Assembly: GCA_009760885.1 (NCBI GenBank)
Contig: CM019714.1
Location: forward strand, 6,644,812 to 6,708,811
Source of the DNA: Achatina immaculata
Taxonomy: Eukaryota; Mollusca; Gastropoda; Stylommatophora; Achatinidae
Direction of reading: 5' to 3'
Length of the DNA: 64,000 nucleotides
In this document: piece by piece, positions 33,430 to 45,985 of the stretch
Layout: each line of letters starts with the position of its first letter
Position numbering within the stretch: the first letter of the stretch is position 1
Notes under the pieces: generated by a model
What the model saw: the letters and a program-made list of their open reading frames with translations, nothing else
What the model was told of the DNA's origin: nothing
Databases searched by the model: none
Program-made: the position numbers and the translations under genes

Positions 33430-33784
33430 CATACAAATTATAATTACCATCTTTGTCAGTGATTTATGAATGTGCCTTTTCATTATTATCAAATTCATCA
33501 ACAATCCATATATCCTGCCTTGTACAATAATTGATAAAGTAGTCACTTACCATTACATTCTTTGGTTTCTTGTACAGCAGCAATACATTATTTCTGCATC
33601 TTGTGATCTTGGTTTGTATGGTGTCCTACACACATTAGATGCTGTCCATCTCAGCTGTAAATGTTCTTCTTCTGTTCATTTTAATCAAGCTTCTCTTAAT
33701 CTTCAGATGTAAAGTGTAAGGCTGTTCTAGCAACTGTGATGAGATCTTTCTGGAATAGATGATCATTTTCCAGAACATACTGCG

Positions 33785-34170
33785 CCAGTTTTGCACTCAA
33801 GTTCTTCACAGCAAGTCTCAGGCCTATGAATTAGCTTTGTGTCAAGTCCCAAGTCTTTGAATTCAGCTTCATATCAAGTCCCAACTCTTTGAATTCAGCT
33901 TCATGTCAAGAATCAAGTCTTTGGATTCAACTTCACATCATCTGAAGTCTTTGACTTCACCTTTATGTCAAGTTCCAAGTCTTTGAATTCAGCTTATGTC
34001 AAGATTCAAGCCTTTGAAAGCAGCTTCATGTCAAGAATATAGTCTTTGAACTCAGTTTCATGTGAAGTCTCAAGTCTTTGAACTCAGCTTCATGTGAAGT
34101 CTCAAATCTTTGAACTCAGCTTCATGTTAAGAATCAAGTCTTTGAACTCAGCTTCATGTCAAATCTCAAG
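33785..34170. repeat. 32-bp minisatellite, about 12 diverged units
   Basis: Unit aagtctttgaactcagcttc plus atgtcaagaatc, with length variants. Confidence 0.9.
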
Positions 34171-34424
34171 TTAAGAGAGAGTCTATGAGTTGAAAAGTTG
34201 AAATGTTGATTGTTGGTTTCTGTTACCAGATCACATGTACTAAGACTGATTTATTATAGCATACACAGGAGGTTGTTAAGTTGTGAAAGTTAAAAAGTGA
34301 AATAAAATAAATAAAAGTGGCGTGTAAAACTTTATATACTTTATCCTTTACTTGGTCAAGTACTTCAGCAGTAATTTATTCAGTCTGGCTCTACACAGTA
34401 CTAAAACTGTTAGGAATACACTAT

Positions 34425-34708
34425 TAATCTTTGATACACTAGTAATCTTTGATACACCAGTAATCTTTGATACACCAGTAATCTTTGATACACCATTAAT
34501 CTTTGATACAACAGTAATCTTTGATACAACAATAATCTTTGATACACCATTAATCTTTGATACACTAGTAATCTTTGATACATCATTAATCTTTGATACG
34601 CCAGTAATCTTTGATACGCCAGTAATCTTTGATACACCATTAATCTTTGATACGCCAGTAATCTTGATACACTAGTAATCTTTGATACACCAGTAATCTT
34701 TGATACAC
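34425..34708. repeat. 18-bp minisatellite, about 16 units
   Basis: Unit tttgatacaccagtaatc; six codons long, so it yields periodic ORFs on both strands. Confidence 0.95.
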
Positions 34709-35028
34709 CATCAGTTTTCATGATAGTTTTCTGAGGTAGTTTTTCCTTTTTGTTTGTAAGAAAAGAGGCATGTGGACACCTGTTCTGTATTGTAGCAGCT
34801 TCCTACATGAATCCAAACTTAACTTATCGCTCTAAACCTCAAACTGTCTTTCTCTACAAGGAAAAGGAAAAGTCCAATTTTCCTTACCATTCAAGAGTAT
34901 TGGGGATAGGTGTCAAGTCTATATTTTCAAGATCGTCAGAACATGAAAGTGAGATGTGGTCAGTATCACGCAAGGCCAAATTTATCTTCCATGATTTCTC
35001 CGGTACTCATTTTTAGAGGCTAGGTGGA

Positions 35029-35142
35029 CCTCGTGGTCTTTATGGTGTGTACCATAACAAAAATTCCACTATTTGGACTTGAACTTGACACCTCTGATTT
35101 AGTAAACTGAGTATCTAACCACTCAGCTAACCAGACCGCCCT
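35029..35142 (-). mobile_element. tRNA-derived SINE-like head
   Basis: On the minus strand, gggcggtctggttagctgag is followed by tggttaga (box A-like TRGCNNAGTNG) and, about 45 nt later, caagttcaagtcc (box B-like). Sequence continuing to about 34900 may be the SINE body. It does not fold as a clean tRNA in my reading, so it is called a SINE rather than a tRNA gene. Confidence 0.5.
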
Positions 35143-35154
35143 TTGTCTACAGGA

Positions 35155-36090
35155 AGTGTGCAATAATACATGCTCAGGCAGTGACTGGTGTAATAATACA
35201 TGCCAGGCAATAACATGTGTAATAATACATGCCAGGCAATAATGTGTGTAATAATAAATGCCAGGCAATGACTTGTGTAATAATACATGCCTGGCAATGG
35301 CATGTGTAATAATAGATGCCAGGCAATGACTTGTGTAATAATAGATACCTGGCAATGACATGTGTAATAATAGATGCCAGGCAATGACATGTGTAATAAT
35401 ATATGCCTGGCAATGACTTGTGTAATAATATATGCCTGGCAATGATGTGTGTAATAATAAATGCCAGGAAATGACTTGTGTAATAATAGATGCCAGGCAA
35501 TGATGTGTGTAATAATAAATGCCAGGCAATGACTTGTGTAATAATAAATGCCAGGCAATGACTTGTGTAATAATAGATTCAAGGCAATGACTTGTGTAAT
35601 AATAGATGCCAGGCAATGACTTGTGTAATAATAGATGCCAGACAATGACTTGTGTAATAATAAGTGCCAGGCAATGACTTGTGTAATAATAGATGCCAGA
35701 CAATGACTTGTGTAACAATACAGGCCAGGCAATGACTTGTGTAATATTAGATGCCAGGCAATGACTTGTGTAATATAATAGATGCCAGGCAATGACTTGT
35801 GTAATAATAGATGCTAGGCAATGACTTGTGTAATAATAGATGCCAGGCAATGATGTGTGTAATAATAAGTGCCAGGCAATGACTTGTGTAATAATAGATG
35901 CCAGACAATGACTTGTGTAATAATACATGCCAGGCAATGACTTGTGTAATATTAGATGCCAGGCAATGACTTGTGTAATATAATAGATGCCAGGCAATGA
36001 CTTGTGTAATAATAGATGCTAGGCAATGACGAGTGTAATAATAAATGCCAGGCAATGTCTTGTGTAATAGTAGATGCCAGGTAATGAAGA
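35155..36090. repeat. 29-bp minisatellite, about 32 units
   Basis: Unit atgccaggcaatgacttgtg plus taataatag. Minus-strand ORFs up to 325 codons (35020-35997) are translations of this repeat and are periodic at 29 residues. Confidence 0.95.
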
Positions 36091-36177
36091 GTCAGGAGAT
36101 AGTAATATAATCTTCAGCTCTGTGGTGGCCATCTACTTTGCATTATATTATGCAAGTCTTCCTTTCTCATAGTGCCC

Positions 36178-36492
36178 TTACTCTGTCTAAACTTAACACA
36201 TTATTATATGATGTCTAGGAGTCCACGACATTACTCTGTCTAAACTTAACACATTATTATATGATGTCTAGGAGTCCACGACATTACTCTGTCTAAACTT
36301 AACACATTATTATATGATGTCTAGGAGTCCACGACATTATTCTGTCTAAACTTAACACATTATTATATGATGTCTAAGAGTCCATGCCATTACTCTGTCT
36401 AAACTTAACACATTATTATATGATGTCTAGGAGTCCACGACATTACTCTGTCTAAACTTAACACATTATTATATGATGTCTAGGAGTCCACG
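36178..36492. repeat. 53-bp minisatellite, about 6 units
   Basis: Unit tactctgtctaaacttaaca plus cattattatatgatgtctaggagtccacgacat; units nearly identical. Confidence 0.95.
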
Positions 36493-37730
36493 AGGCCAAA
36501 CTAACCAGGCCACAATTCAAATTAGATTTGCCTGCCAGCACGTTTGAGGTGTCACATCATAGAAGTATGCGTTGTTTTACTTCTAGCAGTTGTGGTAAAG
36601 TCTTTGAGTCATTTGACTAAAAAATATAAAGTCGTAAGTCACCTCCGGGTCGCTATTTTTCATCTTCAAGCTGATTATATGAAGTGACTACGTTCGTCCT
36701 CGAATCCCAGTCTACTGATTTTGGGTCTACAACTGTGTAATGTGCAATGAAACTACCATCAAAGAAATGGTAAAAGCAATCTCAGAACTGACAAAAGTAC
36801 ATCTCACCTGGGGAGTTACATTTTATTTACGGAGAAACTAGAGAATGTGCCCCGCCTTCCCCCCCCCCCCCCCAAAAAAAAGTAACGAACCAGTTTTCTT
36901 TGTCTTTTTATCCCCAACTTCAAACAGAAACTGAATTTTACTTGCATCTGAAATGTCTTACATGGTATTAGGGTATCTTGTGATTCATAATGGAATTCTG
37001 TGTATTGTTTGTCCAGTAGTATAGAAGCTGAATTATATAAAAATGGAATAATTAAATGATCACAGATATATAACGGCACGAGAGATAAGTGTAGTTTTTC
37101 TTTATGCAAAGTTTTCCAACAATATATACATTGGCATGCTCGTCTGTATGTGCTGGCCTAAATCAAAGTTGAAGATCACTGGCACACATGCTTGGACATA
37201 CTGTCCACACTGATAGAATAATGTGTCTTCTCTCGTATCCACATACACAACCCTACCCATAGCTCTCGCAATAATAACCTATATGTAGATCTCAATTACT
37301 AACTAACCATACTCTAAAGTGTGAGACAGCCCGTCCATTGTGATTGCCTGGATAGACACATCACTATAAGACTTCAAGATAACAATCAATTCAACAGAAT
37401 CATGACTGTATTCATTGATCATCAACAAATCTAGAAGTAAAAGTTTACTAGGTCAGTGGATTTCACTGGTTGGCTGGAATTCTAGCTTCAAATCCCACGT
37501 TCCTTCATTTTCCACGCCTGAATGTGCCATACGTCTTAGAAGTGAATCTGCATCGTTGCTTAGACTGAGAGAGCTGGGATTACAGACTGGCACGGCCATG
37601 AATGTTTGAACGCATTCAAATGAATTGATTCTGTTTTGTGTTTCCAATCTCAGTCTGCTTGAACAGATAAGTTGTAGATATATATATATTTATCAGTCCC
37701 TACAAGTAGTTTATATATATATATATATAT
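36493..37730. other. No gene seen
   Basis: No coding signal recognised. Contains a C15/A8 homopolymer run near 36860-36883 and TA-rich microsatellites at 37676-37728. Confidence 0.55.
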
Positions 37731-37930
37731 CAGATAAAAGAGATAACGACTGCAGTAAAACTGGATCTAGTAAGTACAGGTAGATAGGTGTATGGTACAG
37801 TTTTACAAAGTGAAAGAGGGAGTGAGAAAAAACACAAATAAAACATGCAACATCTAATATTTCGGCGTGAGCCTTTTTCAGGGATTACATACAAAAACAA
37901 ACACAACATAAAATAAAAGAAGAAAATGAA
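37731..37930 (-). mobile_element. Penelope-related terminal relic (single arm)
   Basis: Similar to the left arm of the palindrome at 28526: cagataaaagagataacgac, a tgtatggtacagttttacaa block and, at 37856-37882, a hammerhead-like motif reading CCTGAAAAAGGC, loop, GCCGAAATATT on the minus strand. In this copy the CTGA of the core is intact. Confidence 0.65.
37856..37882 (-). ncRNA. Hammerhead-like motif (best preserved CTGA block)
   Basis: CTGAAAA, a GGC/GCC stem with TCAC loop, then GAAATATT. A functional hammerhead would need CTGANGA; here the G is A. Confidence 0.4.
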
Positions 37931-38069
37931 AATGAAAAACTTAGCTTTGTGGCATCCCTCATTCACTTTTGAAACCGATACTATTAAAAGTAATATCCCT
38001 TGTTCAAAGCTTGAAAGCCGTGCTCTAATATCTTCTTCTCAACTCTTCAAATAGAAGACTTGGAGGTTA

Positions 38070-38305
38070 TATTACATGTTTTAGCCTATTTCAAACACAC
38101 AAATGGCAGTTTATATTACAGTTTTAGCCTATTTCAAACACACAAATGCCAGTTTATATTACAGTTTTAGCCTATTTCAAACACACAAATGCCAGTTTAT
38201 ATTACAGTTTTAGCCTATTTCAAAGACACAAATGGCAGTTTATGTTACAGTTTTAGCCTATTTCAAATACACAAATGCCAGTTTATATTACAGTTTTAGC
38301 CCTCT
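38070..38305. repeat. 43-bp minisatellite, about 5 units
   Basis: Unit tttcaaacacacaaatggca plus gtttatattacagttttagccta. Confidence 0.94.
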
Positions 38306-38439
38306 TCAAACATATGCTTGGACATTTAAAACGTACAAGAAAAAAGTTTCCAAATTAAAATGTTTAAGAATCAGAGAGAGATGAAGGAAAAACAAAGAGA
38401 AGGAACAAATGATAGAATAAACTTTATTGTGAACAGATG

Positions 38440-38700
38440 AAGACATGAATATGCTGCCGTCCTTCACTGTATCTGTCATTTGTCAAAGTTGCATTATGTT
38501 CTTTTCAATCTGGAACTGTACACATCACGTTCAGTCCCTACTTTCATGTTTAAATCACCCAGCACGAAGTTTACTTCCAATGATCTGCATTGTTTCACTG
38601 CCATGTCAGATTATTGTAAAACTCTTTTATCTCATCATCAGAGTTTTCTGAAGTTGGTGCGTATACTTGGATGAAATTTGTGACTATTCAGTGGCCCTGT
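38440..38700 (-). pseudogene. Non-LTR endonuclease relic
   Basis: The minus strand reads FIQVYAPTSENSDDEIKEFY, then after a stop and a shift VNFVLGDLNMKVGTER, the endonuclease core (YAPT and GDxNxKVG). No other part of an element joins it directly. Confidence 0.7.
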
Positions 38701-38887
38701 AATTTAACCATTAAAGGAATATGGGGCGAGGAAGAGGACTTGTACAACGATAAAGAACAGGCGCTTTAATCCACAGGATACTGATGGATATGTCGAGGGG
38801 AAGGGAGGGTCTGAGCACCTATAGACATGTCTAGAGTGCAGTGATCCAAATCATAAACCATGGTGGTACTTTCTGTTTACTAACATT

Positions 38888-39200
38888 CTCTGTTGTATGT
38901 CTCCCAAGCTAGTCCTTTTTGTTTACCAACATTCTCTGCTGTATGTCTCCCATGCCAGTCCTTTTTGTTTACCAACATTCTCTGCTGTATGTCTCCCAAG
39001 CTAGTCCTTTTTGTTTACCAACATTCTCTGCTGTATGTCTCCCATGCCAGTCCTTTTTGTTTACTAAAATTCTCTGCTGTATGTCTCCCAAGCTAGTCCT
39101 TTTTGTTTACTAACATTCTCAGCTGAACGGCATCCATGCTAGTCCTTTTGTTTAGTAACATTCTCAGCTGAACGGCATCCATGCTAGTCCTTTTGTTTAG
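38888..39200. repeat. 46-bp minisatellite, about 7 units
   Basis: Unit gctgtatgtctcccaagcta plus gtcctttttgtttaccaacattctct; the last two units diverge. Confidence 0.93.
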
Positions 39201-39204
39201 TAAC

Positions 39205-39720
39205 ATTCTCTGCGTATGGCTTCGTGTTTCTTCTATCGTCCCAGGCTTCTCTTACCCCGTGGAGTCCACATTAAAACTGCTCCTGGTAAGAAATCGTCTG
39301 TCAGTATCACAATCTGACCAGTCCATTGCCACCTTCTCCTTTCAATCAGTCCTGATATTGATGTCATGTCTGCTTCACTTGATAAGATGTCATTACTTAC
39401 AGTATTTTGCCAGAACACTCCTTTTATCATATGTAGTCAACTGGAAGGTTCCTCTATGTCTGTGCCATTTTCCAGCGTTCGCTCCCATACAATAAAGGAC
39501 TTAAAACATTTCTTTAGAATATTCTGTATTTGGATTCCCTGATTATCTTTCTGAATCTCCAGATATGGTTGAATGCAGCCCAAGCTTGTCATTCTGAATA
39601 TCCAGATATGGTTGAGTGCGGCCCAAGCTTGTTGGGCTTTTAATATCACTTTATACATCCGCTTCTTTTCTGACAAAAACATTCCGCAGAGATCTTTTCC
39701 ATCTGCTGTTTATGAGTGCA
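39205..39720 (-). pseudogene. Non-LTR reverse transcriptase C-terminal relic
   Basis: Minus-strand fragments FWQNTVSNDILSSEADMTSI, LIERRRWQWTGQ and MWTPRGKRSLGR parallel family 2's FWPNTIRNNILLAEMQMK, RWLGHVLRM and RWTPQGNRSKGR. Further fragments (39437-39682) lie upstream with a short internal duplication (aatctccagatatggttg). It is a diverged relative of family 2. Confidence 0.65.
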
Positions 39721-39801
39721 AGATCAGTTTGGTTCTTTGTTGTTCCATAAGGTGACCTTCATACCGTGTCATGAAATAGCCTGTGCCATCTGTTGGTTTC
39801 T

Positions 39802-40098
39802 CTCTCTGAACCTTAAGTGCCCAGGGCACATGGGGCTTCCGCAAGGGTTTTCCACAAATGCCTGTCTTTCGCCTTTTTTTCTGCTCTTGCCCAGGTGAGC
39901 CCTCTATTGCTCAACATCCTTTGTTTAGGTTCCAGGAGGTCTGCAGTCGGGCTGGGGACTTCCAGTGGCTGGCTTTCATCCACAACCTTCATGGGCTCAG
40001 TTTCATGATACGCATTTCTCCTTCCACCTGCATTTGCTTTTTCCCTTGCTTCTGTTTCTGTAGCAGTCTGATAGTTTTTTACCAGATAGGGTTGCTGG
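39802..40098 (-). mobile_element. Internally deleted 0.3-kb derivative of RTE family 2
   Basis: On the minus strand, bases matching the leader and first codons of family 2 (29862-30036 equivalent; MKVVDESQ, TADLLEPK) are fused near 39927 to the last 130 bp (32839-32967 equivalent; KTLVEAPCALGT and AG tail). About 2.8 kb of coding sequence is missing. The unit is flanked by ctgttggtttct at 39790-39801 and 40099-40110. Confidence 0.85.
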
Positions 40099-40374
40099 CT
40101 GTTGGTTTCTATTCTCTTAGTATTTCAGAGACTTTTGGTTCATGATTAGTGTTACTCCTTCTTGGTGGTTACTTTCTCTTTCTGAATATAACGTGGTCCC
40201 TTTCCATCCTTGTATTTATCTTTTTCCTATCCTTGTCTTCCGCGGTTCTTGAGCTTCTAATATTTCCAAGTTGTATGGTTTGATTTCTCTTGTTCTCACA
40301 TTCCTTGCCTGGTTCATTGTTCTAACTTTCACGTTTAGGCACAGTTTCTGGTGTTACAAAGTGGCCACGTGGTG

Positions 40375-41405
40375 TGTTTGTTGTCGGGGTACTGTTGTCA
40401 GCATGTTGGTTTGTTGTAGCAAGCTGTGTTTAGTGTCGGGGTACTGTTGTCAGCATGTTGGTTTGTTGTAGCAAGCTGTGTTTAGTGTCGGGGTACTGTT
40501 GTCAGCATGTTGGTTTGTTGTAGCAAGCTGTGTTTAGTGTCGGGGTACTGTTGTCAGCATGTTGGTTTGTTGTAGCAAGCTGTGTTTAGTGTCGGGGTAC
40601 TGTTGTCAGCATGTTGGTTTGTTGTAGCAAGCTGTGTTTAGTGTCGGGGTACTGTTGTCAGCATGTTGGTTTGTTGTAGCAAGCTGTGTTTAGTGTCGGG
40701 GTACTGTTGTCAGCATGTTGGTTTGTTGTAGCAAGCTGTGTTTAGTGTCGGGGTACTGTTGTCAGCATGTTGGTTTGTTGTAGCAAGCTGTGTTTAGTGT
40801 CGGGGTACTGTTGTCAGCATGTTGGTTTGTTGTAGCAAGCTGTGTTTAGTGTCGGGGTACTGTTGTCAGCATGTTGGTTTGTTGTAGCAAGCTGTGTTTG
40901 GTGTCGGGGTACTGTTGTCAGCATGTTGGTATGTTGTAGCAAGCTGTGTTTGGTGTCGGGGTACTGTTGTCAGCATGTTGGTTTGTTGTAGCAAGCTGTG
41001 TTTGTTGTCGGGGTACTGTTGTCAGCATGTTGGTTTGTTGTAGCAAGCTGTGTTTGTTGTCGGGGTATTGTTGTCAGCATGTTGGTTTGTTGTAGCAAGC
41101 TGTGTTTGGTGTCGGGGTACTGTTGTCAGCATATTGGTATGTTGTAGCAAGCTGTGTTTGGTGTCGGGGTACTGTTGTCAGCATATTGGTATGTTGTAGC
41201 AAGCTGTGTTTGGTTTCGGGGTAATGTTGTCAGCATGTTGATATGTTGTTGCACGCTGTGTTTGGTGTTGGGGTTCTGCTGTCAGCATGTTGGTTTGTTG
41301 TAGCAGGCTGTGTTTGGTGTCGGGGTTATGTTCTCGGCATGTTGTAGCAAGCTGTGTTTGGTGTTGGGGTTCTGCTGTCAGCATGTTGGTTTGTTGTTGC
41401 AAGCT
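40375..41405. repeat. 52-bp minisatellite, about 20 units
   Basis: Same unit as 3726-4340. Units differ at one position (tttagtg, tttggtg, tttgttg) in blocks, showing stepwise expansion. Confidence 0.95.
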
Positions 41406-43785
41406 TTCATCAACATCCCTCATGGATCCAGTTTCCTGGCAGACTTCGTTCCTCTCACCGAGATCTTGGAATTCTCTTGCCCTGATTTTATTACTTGTAA
41501 AAATGTTACAGGTTCGTAGTTCTACCACAGAGTCCTGTTCCAAACAACATGTCAGTCATTATGTCTCTTACTGATAAACAAATTTTGTAGAATAAATGCA
41601 AACCTTTCGGAGAAAATTTATCTGTAAATATAATATACATTTAAATATAATATACATTTAAACAGAATGCACGACCAGGTAAAACATGTATGTGACGAAA
41701 ATATAAATGCTAACAGACTATACATGCTTACAGAATATACGTATAAATGAGGTTAGGAATGATGTAATTATACTCATCGTGAATTTTGTGTGAGAAATTT
41801 TTTGTATACAACACCTGCCTCGTTCCAACATTAAAACTGGGTACCCGACACGTTTTGTAAGGTGCAGAGCTCGAAAATCAGATTTCTTTTTCTTTTACTC
41901 AGCGAAGGCATATCAGAGATTATCAGCACATCCAAATGTCAGTGCATTCAGGTTATACATATCTTCACGTACAAACCAATCACAATTTTGAGAGTACATC
42001 CTAGTACACAATGAGTGAATGGAAAATTTACCCGCCAGTAATTCTTTATTAAGAAGTAAAAACTGTAGGATGTAGTTTGAATCATTAAATGTCTTTTAAA
42101 ATATCAAAGATGGATAAGTTGAGAACTGCGATAAAATGGTTATATTGGAGTAGAGATAGCCAAATGTGTATGACGCAGGTTTAAAAAAATGAAACGATAG
42201 AAAGAAGAAAAGGTGAGAATGAATGACAAAAGAGGCAATGAGATGCTGTAAACCAAGCAGTAATAAACCAATAATTCGAGTATATACCTTTATCAAGCAG
42301 TAGGGAAATAACGAGAGAAGAAATAAACACAAAAATAACATTTAGCTGGCAGAGATCTTCTTAGAACGTCAAGAAGGTATTGCTTATCACTCACCTGAAA
42401 ATGTCTCCATACTTTGCTCTCCATTTCTTGAAATGAGGTCGAAGGTTTGAACTCATGTGAATCAGGTTGCCCAGTAGCGGTAGTGGTCGTGCAGGAAACG
42501 GCGGGAGACGGGGATCTGGTTTACTCATCCAATGAAGAAGAAACAGCAGGAAGACGATGGCAGCCAGAAAAAATGTGAGATCCATCATACGATGTAAAGG
42601 TTGAAGGTCAGCGGGATGATTGTCAGAGCCGAGCTGAACGTTTCGTTTTTAGTGCAATCCTAGTCTAAGAAAAGTACATGAACTGGAGGATAAAATATTG
42701 AATAATAACAACCACAACAAGTGGCAAAAGTGTTAAGTAAAATCAGTGCAATATTATTGTTTAAATAAGATAATACCTTCCACTTATACCGTTTAGGGAC
42801 ATCACTACTTTACCTGATGTTAAAATTAAAACTCTGATAACTGTTTGTTATGAATCGATTATGTTTATATATTTTAGTTGGAATGACTCATCTTTATTAT
42901 GCATGTGCGTGTAATGAAATGCTAGATAGCGCGAGTGATAACGTGGTGCATTGCTCCTGGGCTCATATAGGGTTCGGAAGACTCATCTGTTTTAAAACAG
43001 GAAAGGGGAGGGAGCTCATAATAGATGATTTTATAAAGGAATATTACGCTTATGTTTAACAAAAACTCTTGCATACTACATCTCAGGGGGTACTTCTTTA
43101 GCAGGCTCCACCGCCACGGGGATTATGGTTATTCTTACCCCATTAATCCAGGTTAGGCTTTTCACTAGGGGTACTAAGGGGGAGGGGTGGGACAAGGTCT
43201 TGGGCAGTTATGGTTCGTCAATTCTGACACTAGCTTATCAGTTATTGGTCGCGGACTCACAAAACTCGTGCACAAGAGAAGACTAGCATGACACATGTGA
43301 ATAACGTGGTGAAGACTTGTTAAGAGAGACCATGAGAACAAACAGGATTTTGTTTCCTGTTGCCCGTGGCTGCGAATTAGGCGCTAAATGACCGTGAGTG
43401 TGACGAAACCAGTTACACTTTTATAGAAGCGAATAAGTAAACCTGCGGTTTAACAGAATGATCTGTGACAGAATGGGGACTTGGAACCCGGTTTCTGTGG
43501 TAAAAAAGTTGTTGACTACAGCTCAGCTCTTTAAACAAGAACGGACTAAGACATATCTCCGTGTTCCTATTGGCTAGTTCAGTCAAGGGGTCGGAGCTTG
43601 CGGTATGCACGAAAGACTTCTGTTCGAGTTGTTGATGTGATAGGACGTGTGTTGGTTTTGTTCTGGGATGTTTGCTATGATTGCTTGGTTCGTAATGTAA
43701 GTTTTGTGGTTGTCCTTTTCAGGACAGAATGTGGTAGAGTTTAGTATGTAGTGGTTGTAATTGATTTGTCCTTAATTGTAAAAAT
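41406..43785 (-). repeat. P450 exon-1 module, copy 2
   Basis: Aligns with copy 1 over its whole length and extends further upstream to 43785 (cttaattgt). It contains exon 1 at 42395-42588, the TATA-like heptamer and a CCAAT motif. Bases after about 42770 are essentially identical to copy 4 (46800-47810). Confidence 0.92.
42395..42588 (-). CDS. CYP2-like cytochrome P450, candidate exon 1a (nearest to exon 2)
   Basis: 194 bp encoding the membrane anchor, SKPDPRLPPFPARPLPLLGN and KKWRAKYGDIF, ending ..ttCAG|gtgagt. The phase-2 end fits exon 2 exactly. The variant residue is Ile (GNLIHMSS) where the other copies have Leu. As the closest first exon upstream of exon 2, it needs the shortest intron (12.9 kb). 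Confidence 0.85.
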
Positions 43786-45985
43786 GTTACAGGTTCGTAG
43801 TTCTACCACAGAGTCCTGTTCCAAACAACATGTCAGTCATTATGTCTCTTACTGATAAACAAATTTTGTAGAATAAATGCAAACCTTTCGGAGAAAATTT
43901 ATCTGTAAATATAATATACATTTAAATATAATATACATTTAAACAGAATGCACGACCAGGTAAAACATGTATTTGACGAAAATATAAATGCTAACAGACT
44001 ATACATGCTTACAGAATATACGTATAAATGAGGTTAGGAATGATGTAATTATACTCATCGTGAATTTTGTGTGAGAAATTTTTTGTATACAACACCTGCC
44101 TCGTTCCAACATTAAAACTGGGTACCCGACACGTTTTGTAAGGTGCAGAGCTCGAAAATCAGATTTCTTTTTCTTTTACTCAGCGAAGGCATATCAGAGA
44201 TTATCAGCACATCCAAATGTCAGTGTATTCAGGTTATACATATCTTCACGTACAAACCAATCACAATTTTGAGAGTATATCCTAGTACACAATGAGTGAA
44301 TGGAAAATTTACCCGCCAGTAATTCTTTATTAAGAAGTAAAAACTGTAGGACGTAGTTTGAATCATTAAATGTCTTTTAAAATATCAAAGATGGATAAGT
44401 TGAGAACTGCGAAAAATGGTTATATTGGAGTAGAGATAGCCAAATGTGTATGACGCAGGTTTAAAAAAATGAAACGATACAAAGAAGAAAAGGTGAGAAT
44501 GAATAGCAAAAAAGGCAATGAAATGATGTAAACCAAGCAGTAATAAACCAATAATTCGAGTATATACCTTTATCAAGCAGTAGGAAAATAACGAGAGAAG
44601 AAATAAACACAAAGATAACACGTAGTTGGCAGAGATCTTCTTAGAACGTCAAGAAGGTATTGCTTATCACTCACCTGAAAATGTCTCCATACTTTGCTCT
44701 CCATTTCTTGAAATGAGGTCGAAGGTTTGAACTCATGTGAAGCAGGTTGCCCAGTAGTGGTAGTGGTCGTGCAGGAAATGGCGGGAGACGAGGATCTGGT
44801 TTACTCATCCAATGAAGAAGAAACAGCAGGAAGACGATGGCAGCCAGAAAAAATGTGAGATCCATCATACGATGTAAAGGTTGAAGGTCAGCGGGATGAT
44901 TGTCACAGCCGAGCTGAACGTTTCGTTTTTAGTGCAATCCTAGTCTAAGAAAAGTACATGAACTGGAGGATAAAATATTGAATAATAACAACCACAACAA
45001 GTGGCAAAAGTGTTAAGTAAAATCAGTGCAATATTATTGTTTTAATAAGATAATACCTTCCACTTATAATGTGTAGGGACATCACTACCTTACTTGATGT
45101 TAAAATTAAAACTCTGATAACTGTTTGTTATGAATCGATTATGTTTGTACATTTTAGTTGGAATGACTCATCTTCATTATGCATGTGCGTGTAACGAAAT
45201 GCTAGATAGCGCGAGTGATAACGTGGTGCACTGCTCCTGGGCTCATATAGGGTTCGGAAGACTCATCTGTTTTAAAACAGGAAAGGGGAAGGAGCTCATA
45301 ATGGATGATTTTATAATGGAATATTACGCTTATGTTTAACAAAAACTCTGCATACTACATCTCAGGGGGTACTTCTTTAGCAGCCTCCACCGCCACGGGG
45401 ATTATGGTTATTCTTACCCCATTAATCCAGGTTAGGCTTGTCACTAGGGGTACCAAGGGAGGGGTGGGACAAGGTCTTGGGCAGTTATGGTTCTCCAATT
45501 CTGACACTAGCTTATCAGTTATTGGTCGCGGACTCACAAAATTCGTGCACAAGAGAAGACTAGCATGAAACATGTGAATAACGTGGTGAAGACTTGTTAA
45601 GAGAGACCATGAGAACAAACAGGATTTTGTTTCCTGTTGCCCGTGGCTGCGAATTAGGCGCGAAATGACCGTGAGTGTGACGAAACCAGTTACACTTTTA
45701 TAGAAGCGAATAAGTAAACCTGCGGTTTAACAGAATGATCTGTGACAGAATGGGGACTTGGAACCCGGTTTCTGTGGTAAAAAAGTTGTTGACTACAGCT
45801 CAGCTCTTTAAACAAGAACGGACTAAGACATATCTCCGTGTTCCTATTGGCTAGTTCAGTCAAGGGGTCGGAGCTTGCGGTATGCACGAAAGACTTCTGT
45901 TCGAGATGTTGATGTGATAGGACGTGTGTTGGTTTTGTTCTGGGATGTTTGCTATGATTGCTTGGTTCGTAATGTAAGTTTTGTG
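43786..45985 (-). repeat. P450 exon-1 module, copy 3
   Basis: Begins abruptly inside the module (aaaaatgttacaggttcg, equivalent to 41505) and so lacks the 52-bp array. It ends at 45985, where sequence jumps to the equivalent of 41957 to start copy 4. Confidence 0.92.
44675..44868 (-). CDS. CYP2-like cytochrome P450, candidate exon 1b
   Basis: Same structure and donor as exon 1a; protein has GNLLHMSS and RPHFKKWRAKYGD. Identical in protein to exon 1c. It could be an alternative first exon with its own promoter or an unused duplicate. Confidence 0.75.

Noticed and set aside
35020..35997. 325-codon minus-strand ORF
   Set aside because: It is a translation of the 29-bp minisatellite with a strict 29-residue period.
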